Positions 26,245-34,217 of a DNA stretch of 64,000 nucleotides are shown piece after piece. The notes under the pieces were generated by a model. The model worked only from the letters and a program-made list of their open reading frames with translations. It did not search any database and was not told the origin of the DNA. The position numbers and the translations under genes were made by a program. How positions within the stretch are numbered: position 1 is the first letter of the stretch; each line of letters begins with the position of its first letter. Source of the DNA: Pseudomonadota bacterium (GTDB lineage: Bacteria > Pseudomonadota > Gammaproteobacteria > Burkholderiales > Burkholderiaceae_C); contig JAJZUV010000006.1 in NCBI GenBank assembly GCA_021848345.1, positions 1 to 64,000 of the forward strand, read 5' to 3'.

Positions 26245-26746
26245 ATCGCCCGGCTCCCATGCGGTAGGCCATGTAGGCGCGGATGGCCTCGAAGGGGCCG
26301 GCCTGCTCGTGCGCGTCGAGCCATGCCCGACGCGCCAGGTACTCGAGCACGAACATCGCCGCCACCAGCAAGGGCGTGCCCACGCTGGCGAACCAGGCCC
26401 AGTCGCGCAGCGGCCCCAGCACGAACAGCAGCACGGAAGCCGCGGCCATGGCCGCGAAGAACAGGGTCCAGGCCGCCGTCACGCCGCGCGTGTAGCACCG
26501 CAGTCGCGGCGACATCGCCGGCTGGCGAGCCGCCGCGAAGCGCGTCACCAGCGGCGTGCGCCCCGGGCGCAGGGTGTTGCCGAACACCACGCCGAGCACC
26601 AGCATGCTGCCCAGGTGCTCGGCCAGCGCGAGGTCGGCGAAGCGCGGTTGGCCGTGTCGCCCAGCCCACAGCGCCACCAGCGGATACGCGACGCATCCCA
26701 GAGCCACGAGGCCGCGCAGGATTCGTCGCATGCCCGGGCTCCTCAC
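26243..26746 (-). CDS. COG4648-type membrane protein of the APE cluster (ApeG type)
   Basis: The 167-residue protein has about four hydrophobic spans: ILRGLVALGCVAYPLVALWAG, LGSMLVLGVVFGNTL, AAWTLFFAAMAAASVLLFVLGPL and FASVGTPLLVAAMFVLEYLARRAW. It matches the small membrane proteins always found between the ACP and the ligase gene of APE clusters; the function is unproven. GTG 26746 overlaps the ACP stop (GTGA); an ATG at 26731 is the alternative start. Confidence 0.78.
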   Translation of the reverse strand: MRSPGMRRILRGLVALGCVAYPLVALWAGRHGQPRFADLALAEHLGSMLVLGVVFGNTLRPGRTPLVTRFAAARQPAMSPRLRCYTRGVTAAWTLFFAAMAAASVLLFVLGPLRDWAWFASVGTPLLVAAMFVLEYLARRAWLDAHEQAGPFEAIRAYMAYRMGAGR

Positions 26747-27054
26747 GTCGTGCGCAGCCTCGCGACGTGGCCGGCGAGTTGGCGCAGCGAGCTGAAGATG
26801 CGGTGGTTGTCGGCGTCGTCGGCGCGCAGCTGAACCCCGTACTTCCTGGAGATCACCAGCGCCACTTCGAGGATGTCGATGGAGTCCAGCCCGAGCCCGT
26901 CGCCGTACAGCGGGGCGTCGGGGTCGATGTCGGCCCCGGCCACGTCCAGCTCCAGGGACTCGGCAATGAGGTCACCGACTTCCAGCAGGAATTGCGGATC
27001 GACCCGGGACGGGGTTGCGGATGGCGTGGACATGGGATCTAGGGAACAAAACAT
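26743..27054 (-). CDS. Acyl carrier protein 2 of the APE cluster
   Basis: The 103-residue protein has the ACP helix-II motif GDGLGLDSIDILEVALVI with the phosphopantetheine serine Ser58 (numbered from ATG 27054). Its N-terminal helix VGDLIAESLELD fits an acyl carrier protein. ATG at 27054 overlaps the PAP2 stop by one base (TGATG) and would give coupled translation; ATG 27033 (MSTPSATPS) is an equally plausible start. It carries the growing polyene chain or starter. Two carrier proteins in the same operon match the ApeE/ApeF pair of known clusters. Confidence 0.85.
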   Translation of the reverse strand: MFCSLDPMSTPSATPSRVDPQFLLEVGDLIAESLELDVAGADIDPDAPLYGDGLGLDSIDILEVALVISRKYGVQLRADDADNHRIFSSLRQLAGHVARLRTT

Positions 27055-27740
27055 CAATCGATCAAGCCGGAATCATAGCCGGGAGCACCCAGAATCCGGC
27101 GAGCAGCCAGGGTGCCGGCGGCCCCCAGCAGGGCTCCGCAGGCCACGTCGATCAGCACGTGCTGCTTGACCGCCATGGTGGAGTAGACGATCAGCGCGCA
27201 CCAGGCCCAGCTCAGCCAGCGCCAGCGCCGGCCCAGGCCGACGCCCGGCAGCACGCGCTCCAGCGCCAGCGCGGCGAACACCGCCGAGGCCACGTGCAGC
27301 GACGGACAGGCGTTGCCGGATGCGTCGATGCCGCGCAGCAGCGCGAAGCCCGCATGGCCCGCGTAGTCTGCCTGCATCGACGGAATCCGCGTCGGCCACA
27401 GGGCGAATATGCCCAGGCCCACCGCGCATACGCCGCAGATGCCCGCGGCGTAACGCAGCAGTTCGCGCCGGGATTCCAGCAGCATGGCCGGCGCGCACAC
27501 GTAGACCCACAGCGACAGGTACAGGGGCAGCGCCCAGGGCTGGAAGCCGATCCAGCGATCCACCGCGGTCAGCGGGATCGTGGTCACGTGGCCCCAGGGA
27601 TGGCGCAGCAGGTGAAAGTAGACGACGAAAAAGCCCGTCATGATCGCCGTCGTGCCCAGGCTCTTGAGCCAGAAGTGCGCCAGCAAGCGGCGCCCGATGC
27701 GCCGTGCGGTGCCGATCCGCTGCGCCGGGTTGCGATTCAC
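27054..27740 (-). CDS. PAP2-family membrane phosphatase/phosphotransferase in the APE operon
   Basis: The 228-residue protein starts at GTG 27740 (GTGA overlap with the ketosynthase). It has about six spans and the PAP2 motifs ACPSLHVASAVFAALAL and AVKQHVLIDVACGALLG, in which the two histidines and the aspartate form the phosphatase site. The SLHV form of motif 2 is that of the Aur1/inositolphosphotransferase-like branch rather than classical PSGH. It may dephosphorylate or transphosphorylate a lipid intermediate of the polyene-lipid assembly. PAP2 proteins are not part of the standard APE gene list. Confidence 0.8.
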   Translation of the reverse strand: MNRNPAQRIGTARRIGRRLLAHFWLKSLGTTAIMTGFFVVYFHLLRHPWGHVTTIPLTAVDRWIGFQPWALPLYLSLWVYVCAPAMLLESRRELLRYAAGICGVCAVGLGIFALWPTRIPSMQADYAGHAGFALLRGIDASGNACPSLHVASAVFAALALERVLPGVGLGRRWRWLSWAWCALIVYSTMAVKQHVLIDVACGALLGAAGTLAARRILGAPGYDSGLID

Positions 27741-29074
27741 GGCGGGTCCGCCGCCGGGGCCTGCGTCTCGGCACGGCGCGCGACCAGGCAGGCGTTGCTG
27801 CCCCCGAAGGCGAAGGAGTTCGACATCACCGCCTGGACCCCGGCGGCGTCGCGCGCGGATCCCACGATCAGGTCCACCCCGGCGCAGCGGGGGTCGGGCT
27901 GCTCCAGGTGGGCCCCGGGCGGCAGCCGGCCCGTGCGCAGCGCCTGGATGGCCAGGATGAGTTCCACCGCGCCGCCGGCGCCGATCAGGTGGCCGTGCAC
28001 GGCCTTGGTGGAGCTCACCGCCGGCCCCCGCGGGCCGAACACCTCGGCGATGGCCTGGGCCTCGCTCAGGTCGCCGAGTTCGGTGGCCGTGCCGTGGGCG
28101 TTGATGTAGCCCACGTCCCCGGGCGCCAGGCCCGCGTGATCCAGCGCCTGGCGCATCGCCGCGACCTGGCCCGGCACCGAAGGCGCGGTCAGGTGGTGGG
28201 CGTCGCTGCTGGCGCCGTAGCCCGCGAGCTCGGCCAGTTCGCGCGCGCCGCGTGCGCGTGCGCGCGCCTCGGATTCCAGCACCAGCGCCGCGCCTGCCTC
28301 GCCCAGCACGAATCCGCTGCGCCGCCGGTCGAAGGGGCGGCAACTCGCGGCGGGGTCGGCGGCGTCGGCGCGGGCCAGCACGCGCAGCGCGTTCCAGGCC
28401 ACCATCGAGCCGGGCGTCAGCATGGCCTCGCTGCCCAGCACCACCGCCGCGTCCAGGTAGCCGTCGCGTATGGCGCGCAGGGCCTCGCCCGCGGCGACGG
28501 CCGACGATGCGCAGGCCACGCAGTAGGTGTTGCCCATGCCGCGCAACCCGTAGCGCATGGACACCAGGCCTTGCGCCGCGTTGGCCATCAGGCGCGGTAC
28601 CGTCAGCGGGTGCATCACGGTGGCGCGCCGGCGCTCGGCCGCGTCGCCCAGCGAGTGGCCGACGTAGCGCGTGTACATCGCGTCCAGCGTGCAGGCGCCG
28701 CCGAAGCCGATTCCGGAGAACACGCCGAAGCGTCCGGCGTCGCCCGGGGCGGGCTCGACGCCCGCCTCGGCCAGCGCCTGCGCCGCGGCGGCGAGCGCCA
28801 GCTGGGTGGCGCGGTCCAGCCCGGCGTCGGCGGCATCGAGCAGGCCCGCCGGTTCGACCGCCGCCGGCGCCGCCAGCATGCCCGGCAGGCCGGCGGCGAG
28901 CTGCGCGGGCACGGCGCGCACCGCGCTGCGCCCGGCGAGCGCGGCCGCGAAGCTTCGCGCAACGTCCGGCCCGAGCGGAGACACCATGCCCATGCCGGTC
29001 ACCACGACCCGCGCGCGGCGGGCGCGTCCGCGCGCCGGGGAAGGTGCCGTACGCGGTGCCGGCGGACCGCCCAT
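27737..29074 (-). CDS. Beta-ketoacyl-ACP synthase (second APE ketosynthase)
   Basis: The 445-residue FabF-like enzyme is complete: N-terminal RVVVTGMGMVSPLG, Cys188 in NTYCVACASSAVAAGEALRAI, His in YINAHGTATELGDLSEA, His in KAVHGHLIGAGGAVELILAI, and SNSFAFGGSNACLV at the end. With the ketosynthase at 18303 it gives the two active condensing enzymes expected of an APE pathway. ATG 29074 overlaps the ACP stop by one base (TGATG). The first 17 residues are Pro/Arg-rich and probably disordered. Confidence 0.9.
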   Translation of the reverse strand: MGGPPAPRTAPSPARGRARRARVVVTGMGMVSPLGPDVARSFAAALAGRSAVRAVPAQLAAGLPGMLAAPAAVEPAGLLDAADAGLDRATQLALAAAAQALAEAGVEPAPGDAGRFGVFSGIGFGGACTLDAMYTRYVGHSLGDAAERRRATVMHPLTVPRLMANAAQGLVSMRYGLRGMGNTYCVACASSAVAAGEALRAIRDGYLDAAVVLGSEAMLTPGSMVAWNALRVLARADAADPAASCRPFDRRRSGFVLGEAGAALVLESEARARARGARELAELAGYGASSDAHHLTAPSVPGQVAAMRQALDHAGLAPGDVGYINAHGTATELGDLSEAQAIAEVFGPRGPAVSSTKAVHGHLIGAGGAVELILAIQALRTGRLPPGAHLEQPDPRCAGVDLIVGSARDAAGVQAVMSNSFAFGGSNACLVARRAETQAPAADPP

Positions 29075-29361
29075 CAAGGGTGGGCGGAGGCGCGCAGCGC
29101 GTCCGCCTGCGGCAGTTCGCCGCCGTTGTGCGCGCGCAATTCGGCCTCGATGGCGGCGACCATGTGGTCGAAGCGCATCGACTGGTAGCGCATCGGGTCG
29201 GACAACTGGAAGCCGAAGCGCTCCTCGATCTCGAACAGCATTTCCACCAGGCCGAGGGAATCGAGCGCGAGGTCCGCGACCAGCAGGTCGGGGTTGTCGA
29301 ACTTGGAGGCATCGACACGCGCGTGCCGGATGAGATGGTTCCGGATGAAGGGCTCCAGCAT
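29074..29361 (-). CDS. Acyl carrier protein 1, first gene of the APE operon
   Basis: The 95-residue protein has the carrier motif ADLALDSLGLVEMLFEIEERFGFQL with phosphopantetheine attachment at Ser35. The N-terminal MLEPFIRNHLI is typical of APE-cluster ACPs. ATG 29361 is used; a TTG at 29370 in frame is possible. It begins the 13-kb minus-strand operon and is divergent from the hglS-like gene. Confidence 0.87.
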   Translation of the reverse strand: MLEPFIRNHLIRHARVDASKFDNPDLLVADLALDSLGLVEMLFEIEERFGFQLSDPMRYQSMRFDHMVAAIEAELRAHNGGELPQADALRASAHP

Positions 29362-29460
29362 GCTGATCAAGGGCTCGGTTCGTGGGGCGACGCGCGGGTC
29401 TCGCCGCGGCGGTGCTCGCGGTCCGTGGCATGGAACGCCGGCTGCCGTCGACGCCCTGAA

Positions 29461-29490
29461 ATGCTAGCAGCCGTATTTCCGCGTAAGCAA
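29461..29490 (-). promoter_or_regulatory. Candidate promoter of the APE operon
   Basis: On the minus strand TTGCTT (29490-29485) and TAGCAT (29466-29461) are spaced by 18 nt in an AT-richer patch, leaving a leader of about 95 nt to the ACP start. Matches to the sigma-70 consensus are moderate (3/6 and 4/6). For the opposite direction, CACAAT at 29524-29529 could be the -10 box of the hglS-like gene. Confidence 0.35.
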
Positions 29491-29562
29491 ACCCGACGGG
29501 TTCCCCCTGCGGCGCGGCGGCGGCACAATGCATGCAGTCAGGCTTCCCGCACTCTCTCGTCC

Positions 29563-30975
29563 ATGAGCTCCGCTTCCGCGCACGCGGCCGATCCGGCCGG
29601 CGATTTCGTTTCCCCGGACGGCATTCGCGACCGCTTCGCGCAGGCCATGTCGGCCATGTACCGCGACGAGGTGCCGCAATACGGCGCGCTGCTGGACATC
29701 GTGGCGGACGTGAACGCGCGGGTCCTGCGGGCCGCGGAGGACTCCGCGCCCATGCCCGAGGCCGAGCGCGCGCGCCTGGGCGTGGAGCGTCACGGCGCCA
29801 TCCGGGTGGGCAGTGCCCGCGAACTCGGCATGCTGCGACGCATGTTCGCCATCATGGGCATGCAGCCCGTCGGGTATTACGACCTCAGCATCGCCGGCGT
29901 GCCGGTGCATTCGACGGCCTTTCGCCCGGCCGATCCCGATGCGCTGGCGCGCAACCCCTTTCGCATCTTCACCTCGCTGCTGCGCCTGGAGCTGATCGAG
30001 AACCCCGAGCTGCGGACGCTGGCCGCGCGACTGCTCGACGCGCGCGAGATCTTCACGCCGGGAGCCTTGCGCCTGACCGAGGAGTTCGAGGCACGCGGAG
30101 GCTTCGACCAACAGCAGGCGCAGGACTTCGTGGGCGAGTTGCTGCAGACCTTCCGGTGGCATGCCCGGGCGACCGTGCCGCTGGAGCTCTACCGGCGCAT
30201 GCACGACGCGCACCGGCTGGTGGCCGACGTCGTGTGCTTCCGCGGGCCGCACATCAATCACCTGACGCCGCGCACCCTGGACATCGACGCGGTGCAGCAG
30301 GAGATGCCACGGCGCGGCATCGCCGCCAAGGAGATCATCGAAGGCCCGCCGCGGCGCCGGGTGCCCATCCTGCTGCGCCAGACCAGTTTCAAGGCCCTGG
30401 CCGAGCAGGTCCGCTTCGGCGACGGCGCCGGAGAGATCGGCGCGCACACCGCCCGCTTCGGCGAGGTCGAGCAGCGCGGCATCGCGCTGACCCCCAAGGG
30501 GCGGGCGCTGTACGACGAGTTGCTGCGCGAGGCGAACGCCGGCGGCGCGCAGTCCGGGCCCGAGGATTACGAGGCCCGGCTGGAGCGGGTGTTCCAGGCC
30601 TTCCCCGACGACCTGGACGCGATCCGCCGGCAGGGGCTGGGCTACTTCGACTACGCGCCCACCGCCGAGTCGATCCCCGCGGGCGTGGACGCCGGCGATC
30701 TGGAAGCCCTGGTGGCGGCCGGAGCCGTGCGGGCCAGGCCCATCGTGTACGAGGACTTCCTGCCCGTGAGCGCGGCCGGGATCTTCCAGTCCAACCTGGG
30801 CGACGCGGCGCGCCGGGCCTTCCAGGCGGCCGATGCCCGCGCCGCCTTCGAACGGGCGCTGGGCTGCGCCGCGCACGACGAATTCGCGCTGTACGAGGCG
30901 CAGCAGACGGCGTCCATCGAGCGCTGCCTGCGAGGGCCTGCCACGGCACGCGACGAAGCGCGGCATCTGCCATGA
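29563..30975 (+). CDS. hglS: 2-oxoadipate dioxygenase/decarboxylase (HglS/YdcJ, DUF1338)
   Basis: The 470-residue protein belongs to the DUF1338/HglS family. Iron-binding positions are visible: His in AGVPVHSTAFRP, His in CFRGPHINHLTPRTLD, and Glu in ARFGEVEQRGIALTPKGRALYDELL. HglS converts 2-oxoadipate to D-2-hydroxyglutarate in lysine catabolism, using oxygen and Fe(II). It overlaps the following hydrolase gene by ATGA. No other lysine-catabolic gene is next to it, so its link to that pathway rests on the family assignment. Confidence 0.85.
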   Translation: MSSASAHAADPAGDFVSPDGIRDRFAQAMSAMYRDEVPQYGALLDIVADVNARVLRAAEDSAPMPEAERARLGVERHGAIRVGSARELGMLRRMFAIMGMQPVGYYDLSIAGVPVHSTAFRPADPDALARNPFRIFTSLLRLELIENPELRTLAARLLDAREIFTPGALRLTEEFEARGGFDQQQAQDFVGELLQTFRWHARATVPLELYRRMHDAHRLVADVVCFRGPHINHLTPRTLDIDAVQQEMPRRGIAAKEIIEGPPRRRVPILLRQTSFKALAEQVRFGDGAGEIGAHTARFGEVEQRGIALTPKGRALYDELLREANAGGAQSGPEDYEARLERVFQAFPDDLDAIRRQGLGYFDYAPTAESIPAGVDAGDLEALVAAGAVRARPIVYEDFLPVSAAGIFQSNLGDAARRAFQAADARAAFERALGCAAHDEFALYEAQQTASIERCLRGPATARDEARHLP

Positions 30976-31565
30976 CGGCCCCCCATCGGATGTTCGCGAC
31001 CCCCGAAGCTCCCATGCCCGAAGTCACCCGAAGCGCCACCGTGCTGATCCTGCCCGGCATCCAGGGCTCGGGCCCCGGACATTGGCAAAGCCTGTGGGAG
31101 CGCCAGGACCCGCGCGTGCGCCGGGTGCAGCAGCTCGACTGGGATGCGCCGCGGCTGGAGGACTGGCTGCAGGCGCTGGAGACCGCGGCGGCGGAAGCGG
31201 GCGGCCCGGTGGTGCTGGCCGCCCACAGCCTGGGCTGCCTGCTCGGCGCCCACTGGGCCGCGCGCACCTGGCGCACGGTGCGCGGCGCCCTGCTGGTGGC
31301 TCCGCCCGACCCCGACGGGCCGGCGTTCCCCGCGGCCGCGGCGAGTTTCGTGCCGGTGCCCGAGCGGCCGCTGCCCTTCCCCAGCGTGGTGGTCGCCAGC
31401 CGCGACGATCCCTATGGCAGCATGGACTACGCGCGGCGCCAGGCAGCCGTCTGGGGCAGCGAACTGGTGGACCTGGGCGAGCGCGGGCACATCAACGCCG
31501 AAAGCGGCCTGGGGGACTGGCCCGAGGGCCGCGCGTTGCTGCAGGCGCTGTGCGAGGCCGGCTGA
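30972..31565 (+). CDS. RBBP9/YdeN-family serine hydrolase
   Basis: The 197-residue alpha/beta hydrolase has TVLILPGIQGSGPGHWQSLWERQDP at the N-terminus, the nucleophile Ser in VVLAAHSLGCLLGAHWA, Asp in VVASRDDPYGSMDYAR and His in LGERGHINAESGLGDWPEG, all typical of RBBP9/YdeN proteins. These are small serine hydrolases of unknown physiological substrate. The first ATG at 30972 overlaps the hglS stop; ATG 31014 is a possible internal start. The last 139 nt are overlapped on the other strand by the extended ctlX reading frame. Confidence 0.82.
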   Translation: MTAPHRMFATPEAPMPEVTRSATVLILPGIQGSGPGHWQSLWERQDPRVRRVQQLDWDAPRLEDWLQALETAAAEAGGPVVLAAHSLGCLLGAHWAARTWRTVRGALLVAPPDPDGPAFPAAAASFVPVPERPLPFPSVVVASRDDPYGSMDYARRQAAVWGSELVDLGERGHINAESGLGDWPEGRALLQALCEAG

Positions 31566-32554
31566 TCGTCCGGTGCGCTCCTGGCGTCCAGGGGCGCGGT
31601 GCAGCGCGGCTGCAGGTGCACCCCGGCCAGCATGCAGCGCACCGAGCCTCCCGCCAGCTCCACGGTGGGGATGTCCAGCGGGAGCAGGCGCGCCGAGCGC
31701 TCGATCAGCCTGCGCTGCGCGCGCTCCAGGGTGTCCAGGGCACGGCGTGAAAGCGCCAGCAGGGGCTCGCCGCCGCGGCCGCTCAGCTCGATGGCGTTGC
31801 CCGCGAATCCCGCCACCTGGCGCGCGTCCAGCTCGATCAGCTCGCGACCGCATTCGCGCAGCCTGGCGCGCAGCTCGGCGGCACGCACGGGTTCCACGAA
31901 GTCGCGCAGCCCGATCATCGCGAATTCGCTGGCGATGCTCATCAGCACGTTGGTGTGAAAGATCGGGCGGCCCGAGGGGTCGAGGGCATCGAACACCATC
32001 GGCTCGTAGTTGAAATGGGTGCAAAAGCGCTCCAGCGCCACCGGGTCGGCGCGCCGCGAGCGCGCCACGTAGGCCACGCGCGCGAGGTGGTCGAGCACCA
32101 TCGCGCCCGTGCCCTCCAGGAACAGCCCGTCCTGCTCCAGACCCGAATAGTCGATCACGTCCTGCACGCGGTAGTGCGTCTTGAGCAGATCGATGACGTC
32201 GCCGCGGCGCTCGCGCCTGCGGTTGGGCGCGTACATCGGGTACAGCGCCACATGGCCGCCGGGATGGGTGGAGAACCAGTTGTTCGGGAACACCGAATCG
32301 GGCGTGTCCTGCTCCCCGGTGTCGTCGAACAGGTGCACGCGCACGCCTTCGGCCTGCAGGCGCTCGGCCGCCGCCGACACCTCGCGGTATGCCGCCGCCG
32401 CCAGCGCCCGCGCGGGCGCGCGGGGCTCGAGCTGGAAGGCGTTGTCGGCGGCGGTCTGCGGATTGGGGTGGAAGCGATGGGGGCGGATCATCACCACCGC
32501 CGCCGGCGCCTGCACCGACAGGGGGCGCGGTCGGGGCGCGATCTGGGGGGCCAT
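31427..32554 (-). CDS. ctlX: Citrulline hydrolase CtlX-like (arginine deiminase superfamily) with odd C-terminal extension
   Basis: The 375-residue frame contains a full guanidino/ureido-modifying domain to about residue 315: AVVMIRPHRFHPNPQTAADNAFQ, DSVFPNNWFSTHPGGHVALYPM, FLEGTGAMVLDH, the catalytic His in IFHTNVLMSIASEFAMIG, and the nucleophile Cys in GGSVRCMLAGVHL. Homologues end near this point. Here about 60 extra residues, Ser/Pro/Arg-rich and without likeness to the family, run antisense into the hydrolase gene, as if the normal stop were lost. It probably hydrolyses citrulline to ornithine, which the upstream cyclodeaminase turns into proline. Confidence 0.8.
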   Translation of the reverse strand: MAPQIAPRPRPLSVQAPAAVVMIRPHRFHPNPQTAADNAFQLEPRAPARALAAAAYREVSAAAERLQAEGVRVHLFDDTGEQDTPDSVFPNNWFSTHPGGHVALYPMYAPNRRRERRGDVIDLLKTHYRVQDVIDYSGLEQDGLFLEGTGAMVLDHLARVAYVARSRRADPVALERFCTHFNYEPMVFDALDPSGRPIFHTNVLMSIASEFAMIGLRDFVEPVRAAELRARLRECGRELIELDARQVAGFAGNAIELSGRGGEPLLALSRRALDTLERAQRRLIERSARLLPLDIPTVELAGGSVRCMLAGVHLQPRCTAPLDARSAPDDQPASHSACSNARPSGQSPRPLSALMCPRSPRSTSSLPQTAAWRRA

Positions 32555-32559
32555 GGCCG

Positions 32560-33609
32560 TCAGGCCGCGCGGCGGGCGGCGCCGTCGGCGCGCGCGCCGC
32601 GCGCGTAGCGGAACAGGTCCTTCGGCTGCTCCCCCGGGGGCACGAGTTCGATATCCGAGCCGATGTCGTGGCGCTGTGCCTGTTCGAGTACGTAGCGCAG
32701 GGTGGTGAAGTCCTCGAGCGCGAAGCCCACGGAGTCGAACACCGTCACCTGCTCCGGACTCTCGCGTCCGGGCAGTTCGTCGCGCAGCACCCGCCAGAGC
32801 TCGGTCACCGGGAAGTTCGCCGGCACTTGCTGGATGTCGCCCTCGACACGGGTCTGCGGCTCGTACTCGACGAACACGCGATGGGCCAGCAGCACCTCGG
32901 GGTGCAGCTCGGTCTTGCCCGGACAGTCGCCGCCCACCGCGTTGACGTGCATGCCCGGCTCGATCATCGCCGGCGTGACGATGGCGGCACGGATCTTGTC
33001 GGCGGTGATGGTGGTGAGGATGTCGCAGCCGCGCGCGGCCTCGGCCGCGCTGGCGGCGCGCCGCAGGCGCAGGCCCGGCCAGTCGGCCAGGTTGCGCACC
33101 AGCTTGTCGGTGGCGGCCGGGTCGGTGTCGAACAGGGCGATTTCCTCGATGCCCAGGTGCGCGTGGAAGGCCAGGGCCTGGAATTCCGCCTGCGCGCCGT
33201 TGCCGATCAGGGCCATGCGCCGGCAGTCCGGCCGGGCCAGCGCGCGCGCGGCCATCAGCGAGGTCGCCGCGGTGCGCAGCGCGGTGGCCAGGGTCAGTTC
33301 GGACAGCAGCAACGGGTAGCCGGTGTCCACCTCGGCCAGCGTGCCGAAGGCCATCACCGTGCACAGCTGGCGCGCGGTGTTCGACGGGTGGCCGTTGACG
33401 TACTTGAAGGCGTAGCGCCGCGCGTCGGCCACCGGCATGAGCTCGATGACCCCGCGTTCCGAATGGCTGGCCACGCGGGCCGACTTGTCGAACTCCGGCC
33501 AGCGCAGGAAGTCTTCGTGGAGGGAATCGGCGAGTTCGCCGAGAAAGCGCGCCGCGCCGATCGAACGGACCAGGCGCGACATCGAGGGTAGGTCGATGAA
33601 GCGTGTCAT
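32560..33609 (-). CDS. ocd: Ornithine cyclodeaminase
   Basis: The 349-residue protein of the OCD/mu-crystallin family has the early KYVNGHPSNTARQLCTVMAFGTLAEVDTGYPLLLSE segment. The NAD-binding Rossmann motif ALIGNGAQAEFQALAFHAHLG lies near residues 130-150, and VNAVGGDCPGKTELHPEVL carries the substrate-binding Asp. It converts ornithine directly to proline and ammonia with NAD as a bound cofactor. AGGAG lies about 7 nt before ATG 33609. The stop is 5 nt before the ctlX start, so the pair forms a citrulline-ornithine-proline operon, divergent from an Lrp-type regulator. Confidence 0.9.
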   Translation of the reverse strand: MTRFIDLPSMSRLVRSIGAARFLGELADSLHEDFLRWPEFDKSARVASHSERGVIELMPVADARRYAFKYVNGHPSNTARQLCTVMAFGTLAEVDTGYPLLLSELTLATALRTAATSLMAARALARPDCRRMALIGNGAQAEFQALAFHAHLGIEEIALFDTDPAATDKLVRNLADWPGLRLRRAASAAEAARGCDILTTITADKIRAAIVTPAMIEPGMHVNAVGGDCPGKTELHPEVLLAHRVFVEYEPQTRVEGDIQQVPANFPVTELWRVLRDELPGRESPEQVTVFDSVGFALEDFTTLRYVLEQAQRHDIGSDIELVPPGEQPKDLFRYARGARADGAARRAA

Positions 33610-33714
33610 GCCGAGGCTCCTGCATGAAGGGGGGGACCGCCGCGCGCATCGCGCCGGCGGCAATGCGGACATTCTTGCCTCGGCGCCTGCCAGATTGAAG
33701 AGCGCTAGCTGAAA

Positions 33715-33730
33715 GGTTTTGCAGGAAACC
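33715..33730. promoter_or_regulatory. Dyad between ocd and the Lrp-type regulator
   Basis: GGTTT (33715-33719) and AAACC (33726-33730) form an inverted repeat with a 6-nt spacer, inside an AT-richer patch of the 161-bp divergent region. Lrp/AsnC proteins bind about 15-bp imperfect dyads, so this is a candidate operator for both genes. Confidence 0.4.
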
Positions 33731-33770
33731 GTACACTTTGCGCAGCCCGGCAAAGCATAGTGAGATCCCC

Positions 33771-34193
33771 GTGGACGACCTCGATGCCGAACTCATCGCC
33801 CTGCTGCGCGACGACGCGCGCATGCCGGTGAGCGCGTTGGCGAAAAAACTGCGCGTGGCGCGTGCGACGGTGCAGAACCGCATCGCCCGCCTGGAGCGCG
33901 ACGGCGTGATCGTCGGCTACACGCTGCGCCTGAAACCCCATGCCGAGGCGCATCGCATTCGCGCCATCATGAGCATCGAGGTGGAGGGCAACCAGGCGCA
34001 GGAGGTCCTGCGGCGCCTGCGCGGTCACGCGGCGGTCGCCGCGCTGCACACCACCAACGGGCGCTGGGACCTGATGGCCGAGTTGCGCGCCGACAACCTG
34101 GAGAGCTTCGATCGCGTGCTCGGGGCCATCCGCACCATCGAAGGCATCGCCAACACCGAGACCAGCATCCTGCTGACCACCCACAAGCTGTAG
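33771..34193 (+). CDS. Lrp/AsnC-family regulator of the citrulline/ornithine genes
   Basis: The 140-residue protein starts at GTG 33771 (VDDLDAELIALLRDDARMPVSALAKKLRVARATVQNRIARLERDGVIVGYTLRL), a winged-helix domain. The RAM sensor domain follows (IRAIMSIEVEGNQAQEVLRRLRGHAAVAALHTTNGRWDLMAELRADNLESFDRVLGAIRTIEGI). An in-frame TTG at 33738 is less likely. Divergent placement next to ocd/ctlX suggests that it senses an amino acid such as ornithine or arginine. Confidence 0.86.
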   Translation: MDDLDAELIALLRDDARMPVSALAKKLRVARATVQNRIARLERDGVIVGYTLRLKPHAEAHRIRAIMSIEVEGNQAQEVLRRLRGHAAVAALHTTNGRWDLMAELRADNLESFDRVLGAIRTIEGIANTETSILLTTHKL

Positions 34194-34217
34194 CGGACCG
34201 CGCGGCCCGGTCGCGAT

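Noticed and set aside
16224-29361. Reading the cluster as primary fatty-acid synthesis or as a flexirubin/dialkylresorcinol cluster
   Set aside because: The LolA-like, MMPL, LpxL-like, COG4648 and aryl-type ligase genes do not belong to primary fatty-acid synthesis, and no aromatase/cyclase or DarA/DarB pair is present.
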